Below, in pieces: positions 27,520 through 38,752 of a DNA stretch of 64,000 nucleotides. The notes below the pieces were generated by a model. It was given only the letters and a program-made list of their open reading frames with translations. It ran no database searches and was not told the origin of the DNA. The stretch spans positions 1,482,001 to 1,546,000 of the forward strand of contig NZ_AP026803.1 of the NCBI RefSeq assembly GCF_033096005.1. The letters are read 5' to 3'. The position numbers and the translations under genes are program-made. This DNA comes from Lactobacillus xylocopicola (lineage in GTDB: Bacteria > Bacillota > Bacilli > Lactobacillales > Lactobacillaceae). Position 1 is the first letter of the stretch. Each line of letters begins with the position of its first letter.

Positions 27520-27858
27520 TTAAACATTGTATCCAATATAGATTAACAATATCAGAATATTGCTGGGTAGCGTAAAACCGAATATGGCTAGGAACAATTT
27601 AGTAGCAGAGGAATTGCTCTTAAGTCGACCAAAACTAGTCCTAATTTCCCTAATGTTGGGTAAAGATAGCTTTATACGATTAATTACAATCAGGTATTTC
27701 TGTTCAAAATCAGTCTTACTAATAATTTAGCATAAGTACTTGTATATAGTTGGCTTATGCCACGGCTTGAATTTTTTACGTAAGAGTAACTGTAAGTCTT
27801 CCTGAAGAAATTTCAATTTTTGATAATCACGCAAGTGAAATAGTTGGTTAAGCGGGGC
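27520..27858 (-). pseudogene. Degenerate coding relic, family not recognised
   Basis: One minus-strand frame stays open for about 110 codons except for one stop (LRDYQKLKFLQEDLQLLLRK, then after the stop KTDFEQKYLIVINRIKLSLP, then a hydrophobic tail ending IYIGYNV). There is no good start codon. It looks like the remains of a membrane-associated protein; it accounts for most of the gap before the YcaO promoter. Confidence 0.3.
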
Positions 27859-27883
27859 TTAGCTAAAATAAGTAGCTGAATAA

Positions 27884-27909
27884 CCCAGAAAATTATATGA
27901 CTTTCTGGG
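27884..27909 (-). terminator. Hairpin downstream of the PH-like membrane protein gene
   Basis: CCCAGAAA pairs with TTTCTGGG; on the minus strand it follows the stop at 27959 by about 50 bases. The T-tract is weak. Confidence 0.5.
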
Positions 27910-27958
27910 CTCATTTCATTGGAATCGGGCTTTTATTATGGAAATATTCTGTTTATAC

Positions 27959-28485
27959 TTAACCGTTAGCAGCAGCAAGCAAGGAATTCATTTGTTCAAC
28001 TAATTGGTCATTAGAGTAATCTTGAGCCGTTTGCAAAACCAAATTAAATTGGCCCAGCCCCAACTTGACGTTGATTTTTATTATTATGCGGGATATTAAT
28101 GGTATTTGCAGCAAAAATTCCTCAGGCTCCTTTAAATAAACCGAAACATACCGGTCACCTAATATCCCCTTTTTGTTTTCAACTTTAGCAACAGCACTCC
28201 ACGGAATAAGCAGATTTTTAGTTGCAATAGCACTACTATAATCATAAAAACCAACTTGGGTAAGTTTTACTACTGTCTTTTTACCCTTAAGCATTTGCCT
28301 AATGACAAAAATTTCACCAAAACAGAACATAATCAACCAAATTACTCCACCAACCACAATCAACGGTTGGGACACCAAAGGCCTAAGCCCAAAATCGCCA
28401 GGGAGACGACAATCATTAAGAACCCCGCCCAGAGTGACTTAAGCTGTTTTGCTTTATCTTGATAAACTAGCAATTCTTTTTGCAT
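27959..28485 (-). pseudogene. STM3941-like membrane protein with PH-type domain, frameshifted near its 5' end
   Basis: A first frame from the ATG at 28485 reads MQKELLVYQDKAKQLKSLW and a first membrane segment, then stops. A second frame continues from about 28378 with a second membrane segment (PLIVVGGVIWLIMFCFGEIF) and a soluble part containing YDYSSAIATKNLLIPWSAV, typical of this family. One added T in CTTTGG joins them as ILGLGLLVSQP. Family function is unknown. Confidence 0.65.
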
Positions 28486-28598
28486 TTTTCTAATCCAATC
28501 ATGATATTATTTCATCATTATATACTATATAGCAAAAATCAACATCACTTTTTTTACCTTATAAACACTATTTTGCGAGTTGAACTAGTAGCAGACAG

Positions 28599-28650
28599 AC
28601 TAAAAGGCCGCATCCCGACGTTCTGAACATCGGCATTCGACCTTAGTAAA
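28599..28650 (-). repeat. IS3-element 3' tail, probably acting as terminator
   Basis: The sequence CTAAAAGGCCGCATCCCGA and its palindromic continuation match the end of the transposase gene of the IS at 59958-61334 (CTAAAAGGCCGCACCCCGA). On the minus strand it forms a hairpin followed by CCTTTTAG just after the histidine phosphatase gene. Confidence 0.6.
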
Positions 28651-28677
28651 TTGCAACTACTGCACTGTTAAAGCAAC

Positions 28678-29502
28678 TTAGTTACTTGCGTTTTTGCCAG
28701 CATCAAAGTACTTTAAATCACCAATTTTTCCGGCTAACTTAAACTTCCCATTCTGATAAACTAACTTAGTTACCGAATCATTAGCTAAGCCCGTCCCCTG
28801 ATAGGAAGGATAATTTTGCGTTGACAAAAACATATTAATTGCCATTCCTGAACTAACTACCAAGACGTTGCCGCCTTTGCGTTGTTGCTTTTTGGCGATC
28901 ATGGTTAGGCAATCGGTCATTCTTTTCTGAACGGTCTGTGAACTTTCTGCCCGGTACTGGATTGGCAAGCCACTCTTCAGTTTGTCTTGTTGGTCAAGCT
29001 CATAGTAGCCATCCTGCATCTTATTTTGGAAGAGTTTACCCGTCTTCGCTTGGAAGTCTTCGCTACTCTCATAACCGTAGTATTCGGCAATTTCCGGTAC
29101 ATTCTTACCAATATCTGACCGGCCCTCATAGCTGCCGTAGTTACATTCACGCAAGCGCTGGTCTATTTTAACCTTGATTTTCTTGTTGCCAGAGGCCTTT
29201 AATGCTCCTTGGGCGGTTTTTTCTTGTCTCGATAAGTCACCTGAATAGGCCGCCTTGAATTTTACGCCTTTTAGACCTTTACCTAAGTATTCTGCACCCT
29301 TTACCCCGTTATCCGTCAACGTAAAGTCGCTCCAGCCTTGGGCCAAGTGCATCACATTAGCAGTTGTTTCCCCATGCCGGGTTAGATAGATTGTAACGGG
29401 CTTAGTGCTCTTACTTTTAGCTTGGACTGTACTAGTAGTAATAAAAAAGATGTTTAAAATACTCGCTAATAATACCAATACTTTCGTTAATTTATGTTTC
29501 AT
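28678..29502 (-). CDS. Exported histidine phosphatase (phosphoglycerate mutase family)
   Basis: The 274-residue product starts MKHKLTKVLVLLASILNIFF, a signal peptide with likely cleavage after VQAKS. The catalytic motif LTRHGETTANV follows, with RQEKTAQGAL, RLRECNYGSYEGR and the second His replaced by the segment VVSSGMAINMFL. The start at 29502 is chosen because GGAGAGGAG lies just upstream and the open frame before it has no signal; the start is two bases past the bgl stop. It probably dephosphorylates an extracellular substrate. Its link to beta-glucoside use is only operon proximity. Confidence 0.8.
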   Translation of the reverse strand: MKHKLTKVLVLLASILNIFFITTSTVQAKSKSTKPVTIYLTRHGETTANVMHLAQGWSDFTLTDNGVKGAEYLGKGLKGVKFKAAYSGDLSRQEKTAQGALKASGNKKIKVKIDQRLRECNYGSYEGRSDIGKNVPEIAEYYGYESSEDFQAKTGKLFQNKMQDGYYELDQQDKLKSGLPIQYRAESSQTVQKRMTDCLTMIAKKQQRKGGNVLVVSSGMAINMFLSTQNYPSYQGTGLANDSVTKLVYQNGKFKLAGKIGDLKYFDAGKNASN

Positions 29503-29503
29503 T

Positions 29504-30976
<1,473 letters not shown>

Positions 30977-31052
30977 CTAAGTAGTCGTCCGCCAGTTCCC
31001 CTGTCGTCAACCATTACCTTAATATTTGTAACAATTGTTTACTTAAATGGGA

Positions 31053-31922
31053 CTATTTCTTTTGAACTTTATCATCCCGCTGCCTGTGCGTTACCCGCCA
31101 GATATGGAGCGTTAGATAAACCTCATCATCAGGTTGTAAGTCCCAACCAGCCTGTTTAGATAAATAAGCGCCGATCTTTAAGGCCGTCTTGTATGCTTTC
31201 TGATACTTCACCCGCATTAATTCAAGTAAGGACTCATCAAGCTCACTACCAGCAGAATCTGCACCAGTATCGTAGAGGTGGCGTACCATGAACGACCTCA
31301 AGTGAGTCATGAAGCGGTTGAAATTAAAGGACTCAGTATCAAGTTGCAGACCATACTGATATTCAATAATGTTGATAACCCCTTGAATTAACTTGGTTAT
31401 TTTGATCGTGTCTTGAATTTTAGTCTGGTTTGAAGCCGCATTAATGAAGTGATAAGTTAAATAAATTTCTTCAGAATTAGAAAAAGCTAAACTTGTCTTT
31501 TTTTCAATCACCTTCAACGCCGCTTTTGCGGTAGAATACTCTTTAGGAAATAACTTATTCATTTCCCATCTGACCGTGGCTTGACCTAAATCAAGACCTT
31601 CATCCGCTCTTTTGAGCATGAAGTCAATATGATCTGCAAGAACCAGGTATTGATAATCAGAAAACTTAACTTGCAACTTATTTGAAGCTAGTTCAATGAC
31701 GTCAGTTGCCAACGATAACGTTCGTTCGTCAATGTTACTAACGCTGTCAATCATCTTGATATTCTTCTTAACAGCAACAAAGCGGCGGGTGATTTTGGCT
31801 TCATCAATGGGATCATTCGGCTTCTTACCAAAGCCAATCCCATTACCAATCACGACCCATTCAATCCCAGATTCATCCGACACCAGAGCAGCATTATTGT
31901 TAAAATTCTTAATAAATTTCAT
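31053..31922 (-). CDS. bglG: BglG/LicT-family transcription antiterminator
   Basis: The ~289-residue protein has the RNA-binding CAT domain at residues 1-55 (MKFIKNFNNNAALVSDE, GNGIGFGKKPNDPI). Two PRD domains follow, with conserved His in LADHIDFML, LTYHFINAA, MRHLY-type and LTLHIWRV contexts. It binds RAT hairpins when the sugar PTS is active. RAT boxes identical over 30 bases occur in its own leader and before the PTS gene at 40669. AGAGGGAG sets the start at 31922. Confidence 0.93.
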   Translation of the reverse strand: MKFIKNFNNNAALVSDESGIEWVVIGNGIGFGKKPNDPIDEAKITRRFVAVKKNIKMIDSVSNIDERTLSLATDVIELASNKLQVKFSDYQYLVLADHIDFMLKRADEGLDLGQATVRWEMNKLFPKEYSTAKAALKVIEKKTSLAFSNSEEIYLTYHFINAASNQTKIQDTIKITKLIQGVINIIEYQYGLQLDTESFNFNRFMTHLRSFMVRHLYDTGADSAGSELDESLLELMRVKYQKAYKTALKIGAYLSKQAGWDLQPDDEVYLTLHIWRVTHRQRDDKVQKK

Positions 31923-31943
31923 CCACAATACTCCCTCTTTCAA

Positions 31944-32012
31944 TAAAAAAACCTATGGACTACAAGAAAAGCCTTGTCCATAGGTTAATGCCTGATCGAA
32001 TCAGTAACACAC
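31944..32012 (-). promoter_or_regulatory. RAT antiterminator and overlapping terminator in the bglG leader
   Basis: The RAT box occupies 31983-32012 (GTGTGTTACTGATTCGATCA…). It overlaps a terminator stem, AACCTATGGAC pairing with GTCCATAGGTT then a seven-T run (31944-31987). The two folds exclude each other, the classic BglG switch. Confidence 0.9.
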
Positions 32013-32027
32013 TCATTTACACCTAGA

Positions 32028-32056
32028 ATTATAAATTATTATTTAAGCGATTTCAA
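32028..32056 (-). promoter_or_regulatory. bglG promoter with overlapping cre site
   Basis: TTGAAA and TATAAT lie 17 bases apart on the minus strand. The -35 is part of TGAAATCGCTTAAA, one mismatch from the CcpA consensus TGWAANCGNTNWCA, so glucose repression is likely. Confidence 0.75.
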
Positions 32057-32167
32057 TACTTATTATTGATTTTTAGTCAGTGTTTTACTTCGCTTAATTA
32101 TTGGAAGAGCAGCTAACTACTAGCTGGTTAATGTGAAATCAGTGTTTTAATAAGGACGCTAGTATAA

Positions 32168-33118
32168 ATGATCACAGTCAAAGCACCACATCCACTTAAA
32201 AATAAACTGCGCGCGACTACTCGCGTGCTCCTTTGGGCTACCCTCTTTTACCTAGGTGTTACCCTGATCTTTTTGGGATCGAGCTTTGGCACATCTTACC
32301 TCTTGCAGCAAAATACCGAACAGGCTAGTAGCGGCTTAACGGTTAACCAGGTAGATGCCAACAAACGACGTAAAACTAGCTATGACACCAGTAAAACGGC
32401 CTCCATCAGTACTAGTAAAATTTTGCAAGCCAAACGGCAAAAAGCCTATGCCATTGGCCGCCTGGCAATTCCTGCGGTCAACATTCACAACCCCCTTTTT
32501 GCTGGTTATGGCGACCAAAACCAAAATTTGGCCTATGGCGTTGTTACTTGTCTGCCCGACCGGGTAATGGGCGGGGCCAACAACTACGTTTTGGCTGGCC
32601 ACTATATGGGCGCTTATGGTCCTGCAGTCTTAGATAATCTGCACCTGGCTAAACGTGGCGACCGAATCTACGTAACTGATCTGCATCACATCTATGCTTA
32701 CCAGATCAACCGGATTTCTTTTGCCATCAAACCTAATCAAGTCGAGGTTGAAAATAATGTCAAAGAAAAGAGCATGATAACCTTAATTACCTGCTCTGAC
32801 TTTAATACTTCTAAATACGGCTACGGCGAACACCGGACGGTCGTTCAGGGCGACCTGATTAGCCAGCTCAAAGCTACAAAGAAAAAGCTGCAGGCTCTGG
32901 AGTTAACTGCCCACCCCCAAACAACTAGCAAACAGCCGCAAGTCACCTTGCCTACAAAAAAAGCTGGCCGCGTGCGGTCTGCCGCCCGACCCCAGTTTTT
33001 CCAAAATACGAACCTGATTAGCAAGTTAATTATGGGCTTCACCGTTATTTTCCTGCTACTGCTTTGCTGGCGGATCGTGCGCATTTGGCGACCGCGAGGC
33101 AAATCATCATCACATTAA
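32168..33118 (+). CDS. srtA: Sortase, class A-like
   Basis: The 316-residue protein has an N-terminal membrane anchor (residues ~18-42), a linker, and a sortase barrel with IPAVNIHNPLFAGYG, the catalytic His in VLAGHYMG, the Cys in TLITCSDF and an Arg in GEHRTVV. Unusually for class A there is also a C-terminal membrane segment (LIMGFTVIFLLLLCWRIV) with a basic tail, as in class C enzymes. It anchors LPxTG proteins to the wall; none is encoded in the window. Confidence 0.88.
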   Translation: MITVKAPHPLKNKLRATTRVLLWATLFYLGVTLIFLGSSFGTSYLLQQNTEQASSGLTVNQVDANKRRKTSYDTSKTASISTSKILQAKRQKAYAIGRLAIPAVNIHNPLFAGYGDQNQNLAYGVVTCLPDRVMGGANNYVLAGHYMGAYGPAVLDNLHLAKRGDRIYVTDLHHIYAYQINRISFAIKPNQVEVENNVKEKSMITLITCSDFNTSKYGYGEHRTVVQGDLISQLKATKKKLQALELTAHPQTTSKQPQVTLPTKKAGRVRSAARPQFFQNTNLISKLIMGFTVIFLLLLCWRIVRIWRPRGKSSSH

Positions 33119-33146
33119 GCTTAATTTTTAAAAAAGAGGTAGAAAA

Positions 33147-34220
33147 ATGGGACTGCACAAACCACTATTATTCGCACTTAGCGATGCACCAACCGGACCA
33201 AACAACCTAATCACCGACGTTGCTGGTATCACGGTCGGCCACAAAACCATCGTTACCGACCGCCTGAGAACCGGTGTAACCGTGATTAAGCCCTGTCAGG
33301 ACAACATCTTTCGTGAAAAAATGCCGGCTGCAGCCCACGTCATCAACGGCTTCGGCAAAAGCACCGGTCTGGTCCAAGTCGAGGAATTGGGGACGATTGA
33401 AACTCCGCTGGTATTAACCAACACTCTGAGTGTCGGCACCGCTTCAATGGCTTTAGTCAAAAGAATGCTAGCTGAAAACCCCGAAATTGGCCTTTCAACG
33501 GGTAGTGTTAATCCACTGATCATGGAATGCAATGACAGTAGTATCAACCATCTCCGTGACCTAGGTGTAACCGAAGCAGACGTCGACGCGGCTTTTGTTA
33601 ATGCTAGCACCAAATTTGCCGAAGGAGGTGTGGGCGGTGGCACCGGCATGCGCTGCTACCAGCTTAAGGGCGGAATCGGTTCAGCTTCACGCCAAGTCAT
33701 AATCGATGGACAGACTTTCACCATGGGCGCCTTGGTCATGTCCAATTTCGGTTTGAGCCAAGACTTGAACATCTACGGCCGGCCAATCGGCAAAAAGCTT
33801 CAGCAAATCCAAGCAAGTAAGGAAAAAGGTAGCATTATTACCATCATTGCCACCGATATTCCCTTTAACTCACGGCAGTTAAAACGGCTGGCCAAGCGCT
33901 CCAGCATCGGTATTACCCGCTCTGGCTCCTTTAGCGGAAATGGTAGTGGTGAAATTACCCTCGCCTTCTCAACTGCCAACCGGGTCAGCCACTTCCCTGA
34001 ACACGAGCTAACTACAATTCAGGCTATTACCGATGACCAGATTGACCGTTACTTCCGCATCACCGTCGATATTGTCAACGAAGCCATTTTGAGTTCCTTG
34101 ACGCACGGTCAGACCACACCAGACCGTGATGGTAAGCCCATCTTAGGTTTATCAGCGGCCTTAAGCAGTCTGGGCAATGATTTTGACGCCCTAACTTTAC
34201 GCCAGCAGCTAGGTCTTTAA
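33147..34220 (+). CDS. P1-family aminopeptidase (DmpA/BapA type)
   Basis: The 357-residue protein has the N-terminal nucleophile fold of family S58: ITDVAGITVGHKT at the start, EGGVGGGTGMRCYQLKGGIG in the middle, and KGSIITIIATDIPF, where self-cleavage should free Ser229. SGEITLAFST follows. DmpA-type enzymes release N-terminal residues (some D-residues or beta-amino acids) from short peptides. It follows sortase by 28 bases with AAGAGGT before the ATG. Confidence 0.85.
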   Translation: MGLHKPLLFALSDAPTGPNNLITDVAGITVGHKTIVTDRLRTGVTVIKPCQDNIFREKMPAAAHVINGFGKSTGLVQVEELGTIETPLVLTNTLSVGTASMALVKRMLAENPEIGLSTGSVNPLIMECNDSSINHLRDLGVTEADVDAAFVNASTKFAEGGVGGGTGMRCYQLKGGIGSASRQVIIDGQTFTMGALVMSNFGLSQDLNIYGRPIGKKLQQIQASKEKGSIITIIATDIPFNSRQLKRLAKRSSIGITRSGSFSGNGSGEITLAFSTANRVSHFPEHELTTIQAITDDQIDRYFRITVDIVNEAILSSLTHGQTTPDRDGKPILGLSAALSSLGNDFDALTLRQQLGL

Positions 34221-34258
34221 ACACTAAACCGCTAAATTTACAAAAGGTGTATGATACT

Positions 34259-34543
34259 GTGCCTAAGGACAACATTTATACAATTCTAGAATACTGCCGT
34301 GACCACAACTTTTATGTTACGATTGAAGCCTCAGAAGATGACTACATCGAAAACGGCAAAATCATTGCTGTTGATTCTGATCAAATAACTATTGACCAAA
34401 AAGAGTATGGCAAAGACCATCGATGGACGGAGGAGAGCTCCGAGCCTCAACTTGAAATTGACACCATTCAAACGTTAGATATTGTCAACCGGGAAAATTA
34501 TCTTTACCAACAATATGTCAAACAGAAGTTGCTAACTGATTAA
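34259..34543 (+). CDS. Small acidic hypothetical protein
   Basis: The product has about 94 residues and begins PKDNIYTILEYCRDHNFYVT. Its centre looks like a small beta-barrel (GKIIAVDSDQITIDQKEYG), as in Sm- or WYL-like folds, but no motif is diagnostic. The start is a GTG placed 10 bases after AAAAGGTG; an earlier GTG at 34247 overlaps that site. A terminator follows. Confidence 0.6.
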   Translation: MPKDNIYTILEYCRDHNFYVTIEASEDDYIENGKIIAVDSDQITIDQKEYGKDHRWTEESSEPQLEIDTIQTLDIVNRENYLYQQYVKQKLLTD

Positions 34544-34556
34544 CTTCAGCATAGCG

Positions 34557-34590
34557 AAAGAAAGACTGCAACTGCAGTCTTTCTTTTTTA
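34557..34590. terminator. Terminator between the hypothetical gene and the second phosphatase
   Basis: AAAGAAAGACTGC pairs perfectly with GCAGTCTTTCTTT around a 4-base loop; it is usable from both convergent genes. Confidence 0.88.
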
Positions 34591-34605
34591 ATTATTACGC
34601 TTTAA

Positions 34606-35379
34606 TTATTCCAAATACAGCTGGCGCAATTTAGCTAAATCTTCCGTGCTAAAGCCCAGGGCCTTGGTAAAGAAACTGGCAAAGTCGCCCCAACCGCCAC
34701 GGATGGTCTCCGTAATACCGAGAATAGCGTCCCCCTCACCTCTAGTAAGGTTCATCTGCGCAATCATTCGGGAAATTTCATCATTGCTCGGCAACTGGCG
34801 GGAGGCTGCAAAGTCATAGAGCTTATTAGTTAGCAAATAGTCCCTAGCAATCGTATCATCATCCACGCCCAGGGCCATCAAGATTAAGGCCGAAACCATC
34901 CCCGTCCGGTCTTTACCGGCGCTGCAGTGATAGACTAAGGCCTGATCTTGCGGCAAATTCAGCAATTCGGTAAAAATCTCCGCGAACATCTTTCGACTAT
35001 GGGAGTTAAGCAGGGTCTGTTGGTAGATGCGCCCAATAAAGTTACCGCTTAAGTCTGGAATATGGTGGAGCAAACGGTATATCCGGTGGTCGTTTTGACT
35101 ATCATCCGCTTTTTCGGAGTAGACTGGCACATCAACGAGGCGAGCATCAGGCCAGAGCATATCAGGCGCAGAGTGTTTTTCATATTGCGAGCGCAAGTCA
35201 CAATCAACTGTAACCCGAAGCTCCACTAGCTTATCCTGGTCAGTTGACGTTAGTCTACTGAGTGAATCCGACCGGTAAATCTTATTCCACTTAACTGCCT
35301 GACCAGCTTCATTCTGGTAGCCGCCAACATCCCTAAAGTTTAGCGGACCGTCCATCTTAACAATGCGATCATGTGCCAT
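34606..35379 (-). CDS. Tyrosine-protein phosphatase, LipA-like (second copy)
   Basis: The ~257-residue protein has LNFRDVGGYQNEAG at the start, YRSDSLSRLT, and the P-loop HCSAGKDRTG. It is a diverged paralogue of the protein at 13243-14043 and keeps the same order of motifs. GAGAGG points to the ATG at 35379. It lies 28 bases after glpK in the same direction. Confidence 0.87.
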   Translation of the reverse strand: MAHDRIVKMDGPLNFRDVGGYQNEAGQAVKWNKIYRSDSLSRLTSTDQDKLVELRVTVDCDLRSQYEKHSAPDMLWPDARLVDVPVYSEKADDSQNDHRIYRLLHHIPDLSGNFIGRIYQQTLLNSHSRKMFAEIFTELLNLPQDQALVYHCSAGKDRTGMVSALILMALGVDDDTIARDYLLTNKLYDFAASRQLPSNDEISRMIAQMNLTRGEGDAILGITETIRGGWGDFASFFTKALGFSTEDLAKLRQLYLE

Positions 35380-35407
35380 CTTACTCACCTCTCATACTTT
35401 TATTATC

Positions 35408-36919
35408 TCACTTATCGGTCTGGTCGCGGGCAAATAATTGGGTTGCCTTGACTGCGCTTTTCCAACCTTGGTATAGGTGGTCACGCTCGGCTGACCCCAT
35501 CTTGCTCTCAAAGGTCTTACCAACTACAAAAATATCTTTTAATTCGTCAACATTTTTCCAGTAGCCGGTCGCTAGTCCGGCCAAAAAGGCTGCACCCATT
35601 GAGGTCGTCTCGAGTGTTTTTGATCGCTCGATTTTAATTCCTAAAATATCGGCTTGAAACTGCAACAGATAATCATTGTTGGACGCACCACCATCAACCC
35701 GCAAGGTCGGAATTTTAATACCTGAATCGTCTTGCATCGTGTCAACTACATCCCGCGTTTGATAGGCCAGAGACTGCAACGTGGCCTTGATGAAGTCATT
35801 CTTACTTGTGCCGCGGGTAATCCCAAAAACCGCCCCTCGCGCTTCTGAGTCCCAATACGGTGCACCCAGTCCGGTAAAAGCAGGAACAACAAAGACCTCG
35901 TCTGCAGACTTGGACGCGGCGGCAGCCCTTTCCGATTCTGCGGCTGTTTTGATCATCTGCATCGAATCACGCAACCACTGCACAGCACTACCTGAGACGA
36001 AGATTGACCCCTCAAGCGCATAAGAAATATGACCGTTAATGCCGTAAGCAATCGTAGTTAATAGGTTGTTGTCCGATTCGGTCGGCTCCTCGCCAGTGTT
36101 CATTACGATGAAAGAACCTGTTCCATAAGTGTTTTTGACCATGCCCTTCTTCAGCGCAAGCTGGCCAACCAAGGCTGCTTGCTGATCGCCCGCAATACCG
36201 CAAATAGGTACTTTTCCCCCAAAAAAGGTATAGGCTCTGGTATAACCATAGACTTCCGAACTGGACTTAACCTCTGGTAGCATTTGCGCCGGAATATTGA
36301 GCAAGTTGAGGATATCTTCATCCCACTTTAGATCATGAATATTAAAGAGCATTGTTCTTGAAGCATTGGTGTAGTCCGTAACGTGGACCTCACCGTCAGT
36401 TAACTTCCATAGTAGCCAGCTGTCAATTGTCCCAAAGAGCAGTTCACCCTGCTCAGCTCGCTTTTGCGCGCCCTCAACATGGTCCAAAATCCAGCGAATC
36501 TTGGTCGCACTAAAATACGGGTCGATGATCAAGCCCGTTTTTTTATGGATCAGGTCGCTATGACCGGCCGCCTTGAGTTGCTCAGCCAGATCTGTCGTTT
36601 GCCGGGACTGCCAAACGATTGCATTATAAATCGGTTTACCCGTTTTCTTATCCCAGATGACGGTTGTTTCTCGTTGGTTGGTAATGCCGATCCCTTGGAT
36701 CTGCTCAGGACGGATACCTGAATTAATAATTGCATTAGCAATAGTGGTTTGAACTGCATGCCAAATCTCTTCGGCCCTGTGTTCAACCCAACCCGGCTCA
36801 GGGAAATACTGCGGAAATTCCCGTTGGGCTGAGGCAACCTTGTGGCCTTGATGATCAATGATCATTGCCCGCGTAGAGGTAGTCCCCTCGTCAATTGCCA
36901 TAATGTAGTTTTTCGCCAT
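35408..36919 (-). CDS. glpK: Glycerol kinase
   Basis: The 503-residue FGGY kinase begins [20 protein letters not shown] and has [52 protein letters not shown] and [21 protein letters not shown] HPr-phosphorylatable His region ([12 protein letters not shown]) is present, so PTS control of activity is likely. It makes glycerol-3-phosphate for lipids or catabolism. No glpF or glpO is adjacent. Confidence 0.96.
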   Translation of the reverse strand: MAKNYIMAIDEGTTSTRAMIIDHQGHKVASAQREFPQYFPEPGWVEHRAEEIWHAVQTTIANAIINSGIRPEQIQGIGITNQRETTVIWDKKTGKPIYNAIVWQSRQTTDLAEQLKAAGHSDLIHKKTGLIIDPYFSATKIRWILDHVEGAQKRAEQGELLFGTIDSWLLWKLTDGEVHVTDYTNASRTMLFNIHDLKWDEDILNLLNIPAQMLPEVKSSSEVYGYTRAYTFFGGKVPICGIAGDQQAALVGQLALKKGMVKNTYGTGSFIVMNTGEEPTESDNNLLTTIAYGINGHISYALEGSIFVSGSAVQWLRDSMQMIKTAAESERAAAASKSADEVFVVPAFTGLGAPYWDSEARGAVFGITRGTSKNDFIKATLQSLAYQTRDVVDTMQDDSGIKIPTLRVDGGASNNDYLLQFQADILGIKIERSKTLETTSMGAAFLAGLATGYWKNVDELKDIFVVGKTFESKMGSAERDHLYQGWKSAVKATQLFARDQTDK

Positions 36920-37052
36920 AATGTTTCCCTTCTAAGAAAGCGATTCATAATAATTTTACTATTTAGCCCTACTTTTACAAGAAATAATTATCTCATTGCA
37001 CTTATTTACGTTATACTAAGGCATAATGTATACCTTAAAAGGAGGACTATCA

Positions 37053-37865
37053 GTGAAAAAAGAAATTATTGCCTTGACAATTGCCGGCAATGACAGTGAC
37101 GGCAGCGCTGGCATGACGGCTGACCTACATTCATTTTATGCCCGACAAGTTTACGGAATGGGCCTGCTAACCGCTGCTGTTGCTGGCAATACAACCGGCA
37201 TCTTTGCTCAAGAGGTAATGCCGATCCCCTTTATTCAAAAACAATTTGACGTGCTCAACGAGGACTTCAAAATCAACGCACTGAAGACCGGAATGCTGGC
37301 CAACCAAGAGGTAATTGCCTGTGTTGCTAGCAACCTACACAAGTACCAGATGGGCAAGATTGTCCTTGATCCGGTCATCATGACCAAGCATGGCGACACG
37401 TTGCTCGATGACGATGCCTACCAGGCCTTTTTGCATGACTTACTGCCCCTAGCCGACATCATCACGCCGAATTTCTATGAGCAACAAAAGTTAACCGGCC
37501 TCGAACTCATTGACAAGGACGAAATTCACCAGGGTGCTAAGAAGTTGCAGGCCATGGGGGCTAAAAACGTGCTGATGAAGGGCCGCCATGACGACAAAAC
37601 CCAAAATCAGGTGACCGATATCCTGCTAGCAGCAGATGGTCAATTTTATGAATTTACTAAGCCTTTCATTAACACCGACCGCATCAACGGCACCGGTGAT
37701 ACCTTATCAGCCGTGATTGCAGCTGAGCTGGCCAAGGGGAACACAATTATCGATAGTATCAAGATTGCCAAGAGGTTCACGTATGAGGCCATTGCCCATC
37801 CGATTGAAGTTGGGTCCATGTATGGCCCAATTAACCATTTTGCCGCTCAGCAAGATACAAAATGA
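37053..37865 (+). CDS. ThiD/PdxK-like HMP(-P) or pyridoxal kinase
   Basis: The ~270-residue ribokinase-fold protein has LTIAGNDSDGSAGMTADLHS, DPVIMTKHGDTLL and NGTGDTLSAVIAAELA (the anion hole and catalytic Asp). It resembles the thiD product at 43728 but differs at substrate positions (GNDSDGSAG in place of GTDSGGGAG). Such second copies are often pyridoxine/pyridoxal kinases. AAAGGAGGAC fixes a GTG start; the ATG at 37026 is too far upstream of it. It stands apart from the TPP riboswitch. Confidence 0.82.
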   Translation: MKKEIIALTIAGNDSDGSAGMTADLHSFYARQVYGMGLLTAAVAGNTTGIFAQEVMPIPFIQKQFDVLNEDFKINALKTGMLANQEVIACVASNLHKYQMGKIVLDPVIMTKHGDTLLDDDAYQAFLHDLLPLADIITPNFYEQQKLTGLELIDKDEIHQGAKKLQAMGAKNVLMKGRHDDKTQNQVTDILLAADGQFYEFTKPFINTDRINGTGDTLSAVIAAELAKGNTIIDSIKIAKRFTYEAIAHPIEVGSMYGPINHFAAQQDTK

Positions 37866-37929
37866 TTATCTTTTGCCCATGGCCAACCTTTAAGCTATAC
37901 TTTAACAAGATATTAGAGGCAGGTGCATA

Positions 37930-38601
37930 ATGGCAGACAAGACAATTAAAATTGCTTACTTATACGAAGATCTAATGAATACTTACGGCGATTCCGGTGA
38001 TGTCAAGATTATTCAGTTTTGGCTAAAAAAACAGGGCTATTCAAGTCAGGTTGCCAATATTTCTTTGGGCGACCCGTTTAACGCCTTTGATTATGACTTT
38101 GTCTTCTTCGGAGGCGGCCAGGACTTTGAACAAACCGTGGTAGCAAAAGACTTGCCGCGCCACAAGGAAACCTTGAGCGCCTACATCAAGGCAGGTCGAC
38201 CAATGCTTGGTGTTTGCGGCGGCTACCAACTGGTAGGCACATATTACAAGACCAACTCCGAGGTTACCATTAAGGGTCTAGACATCCTGCCCTTCCATAC
38301 AGTCTTCAAGGCCGACAAGCGGATGATTGGAGACACTCGCTATCTGAGTGAGTGGGGCGAAGTCACGGCCTTTGAAAATCACTCTGGCCAGACCTACTTC
38401 GACGACCAAGACTTATTGGAACCGCTAGGCAAGATGATTGCAGGCTACGGCAATAACCCGCAAGATGGAGTTGAGGGACTACGTTACCGCAATTTCATCG
38501 GAACTTATTCGCATGGGCCGCTCCTTAAAAACCGCAACATGGCTACTGCTATCAGCAAGATGATCTTGTCCTGGCATGAAGAACGGATTAGCACCAAGTA
38601 A
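37930..38601 (+). CDS. gatD: GatD-like glutamine amidotransferase
   Basis: The 223-residue class I amidotransferase has YEDLMNTYGDSGD, FGGGQDFEQ, the nucleophile elbow MLGVCGGYQ (Cys96) and the late His in TYSHGPLL. GatD works with MurT to amidate lipid II glutamate in Gram-positive walls and is normally encoded beside murT. Here the upstream neighbour is a kinase gene, so murT must be elsewhere or the partner differs. Confidence 0.82.
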   Translation: MADKTIKIAYLYEDLMNTYGDSGDVKIIQFWLKKQGYSSQVANISLGDPFNAFDYDFVFFGGGQDFEQTVVAKDLPRHKETLSAYIKAGRPMLGVCGGYQLVGTYYKTNSEVTIKGLDILPFHTVFKADKRMIGDTRYLSEWGEVTAFENHSGQTYFDDQDLLEPLGKMIAGYGNNPQDGVEGLRYRNFIGTYSHGPLLKNRNMATAISKMILSWHEERISTK

Positions 38602-38611
38602 GCATGAAACT

Positions 38612-38655
38612 AAGCGGAAACAGTCAACTTTAGAGGCGACTGTTTCCGCTTTTTT
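38612..38655 (+). terminator. Terminator of gatD
   Basis: AAGCGGAAACAGTC pairs with GACTGTTTCCGCTT, then six T. Confidence 0.9.
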
Positions 38656-38752
38656 GACAGTTTTGGGGGAATCCTTAAGTAAGCAACCATTACGATAAGC
38701 TGTTATAGTAAAGTAAATATTCCATGATTTGACTATAGTCAAAGGAGATCTT

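Noticed and set aside
30980..31052. Palindrome GTAACAATTGTTTAC before the 6-phospho-beta-glucosidase gene as a cre site
   Set aside because: It lacks the central CG required for CcpA; may be chance or an unrelated operator.
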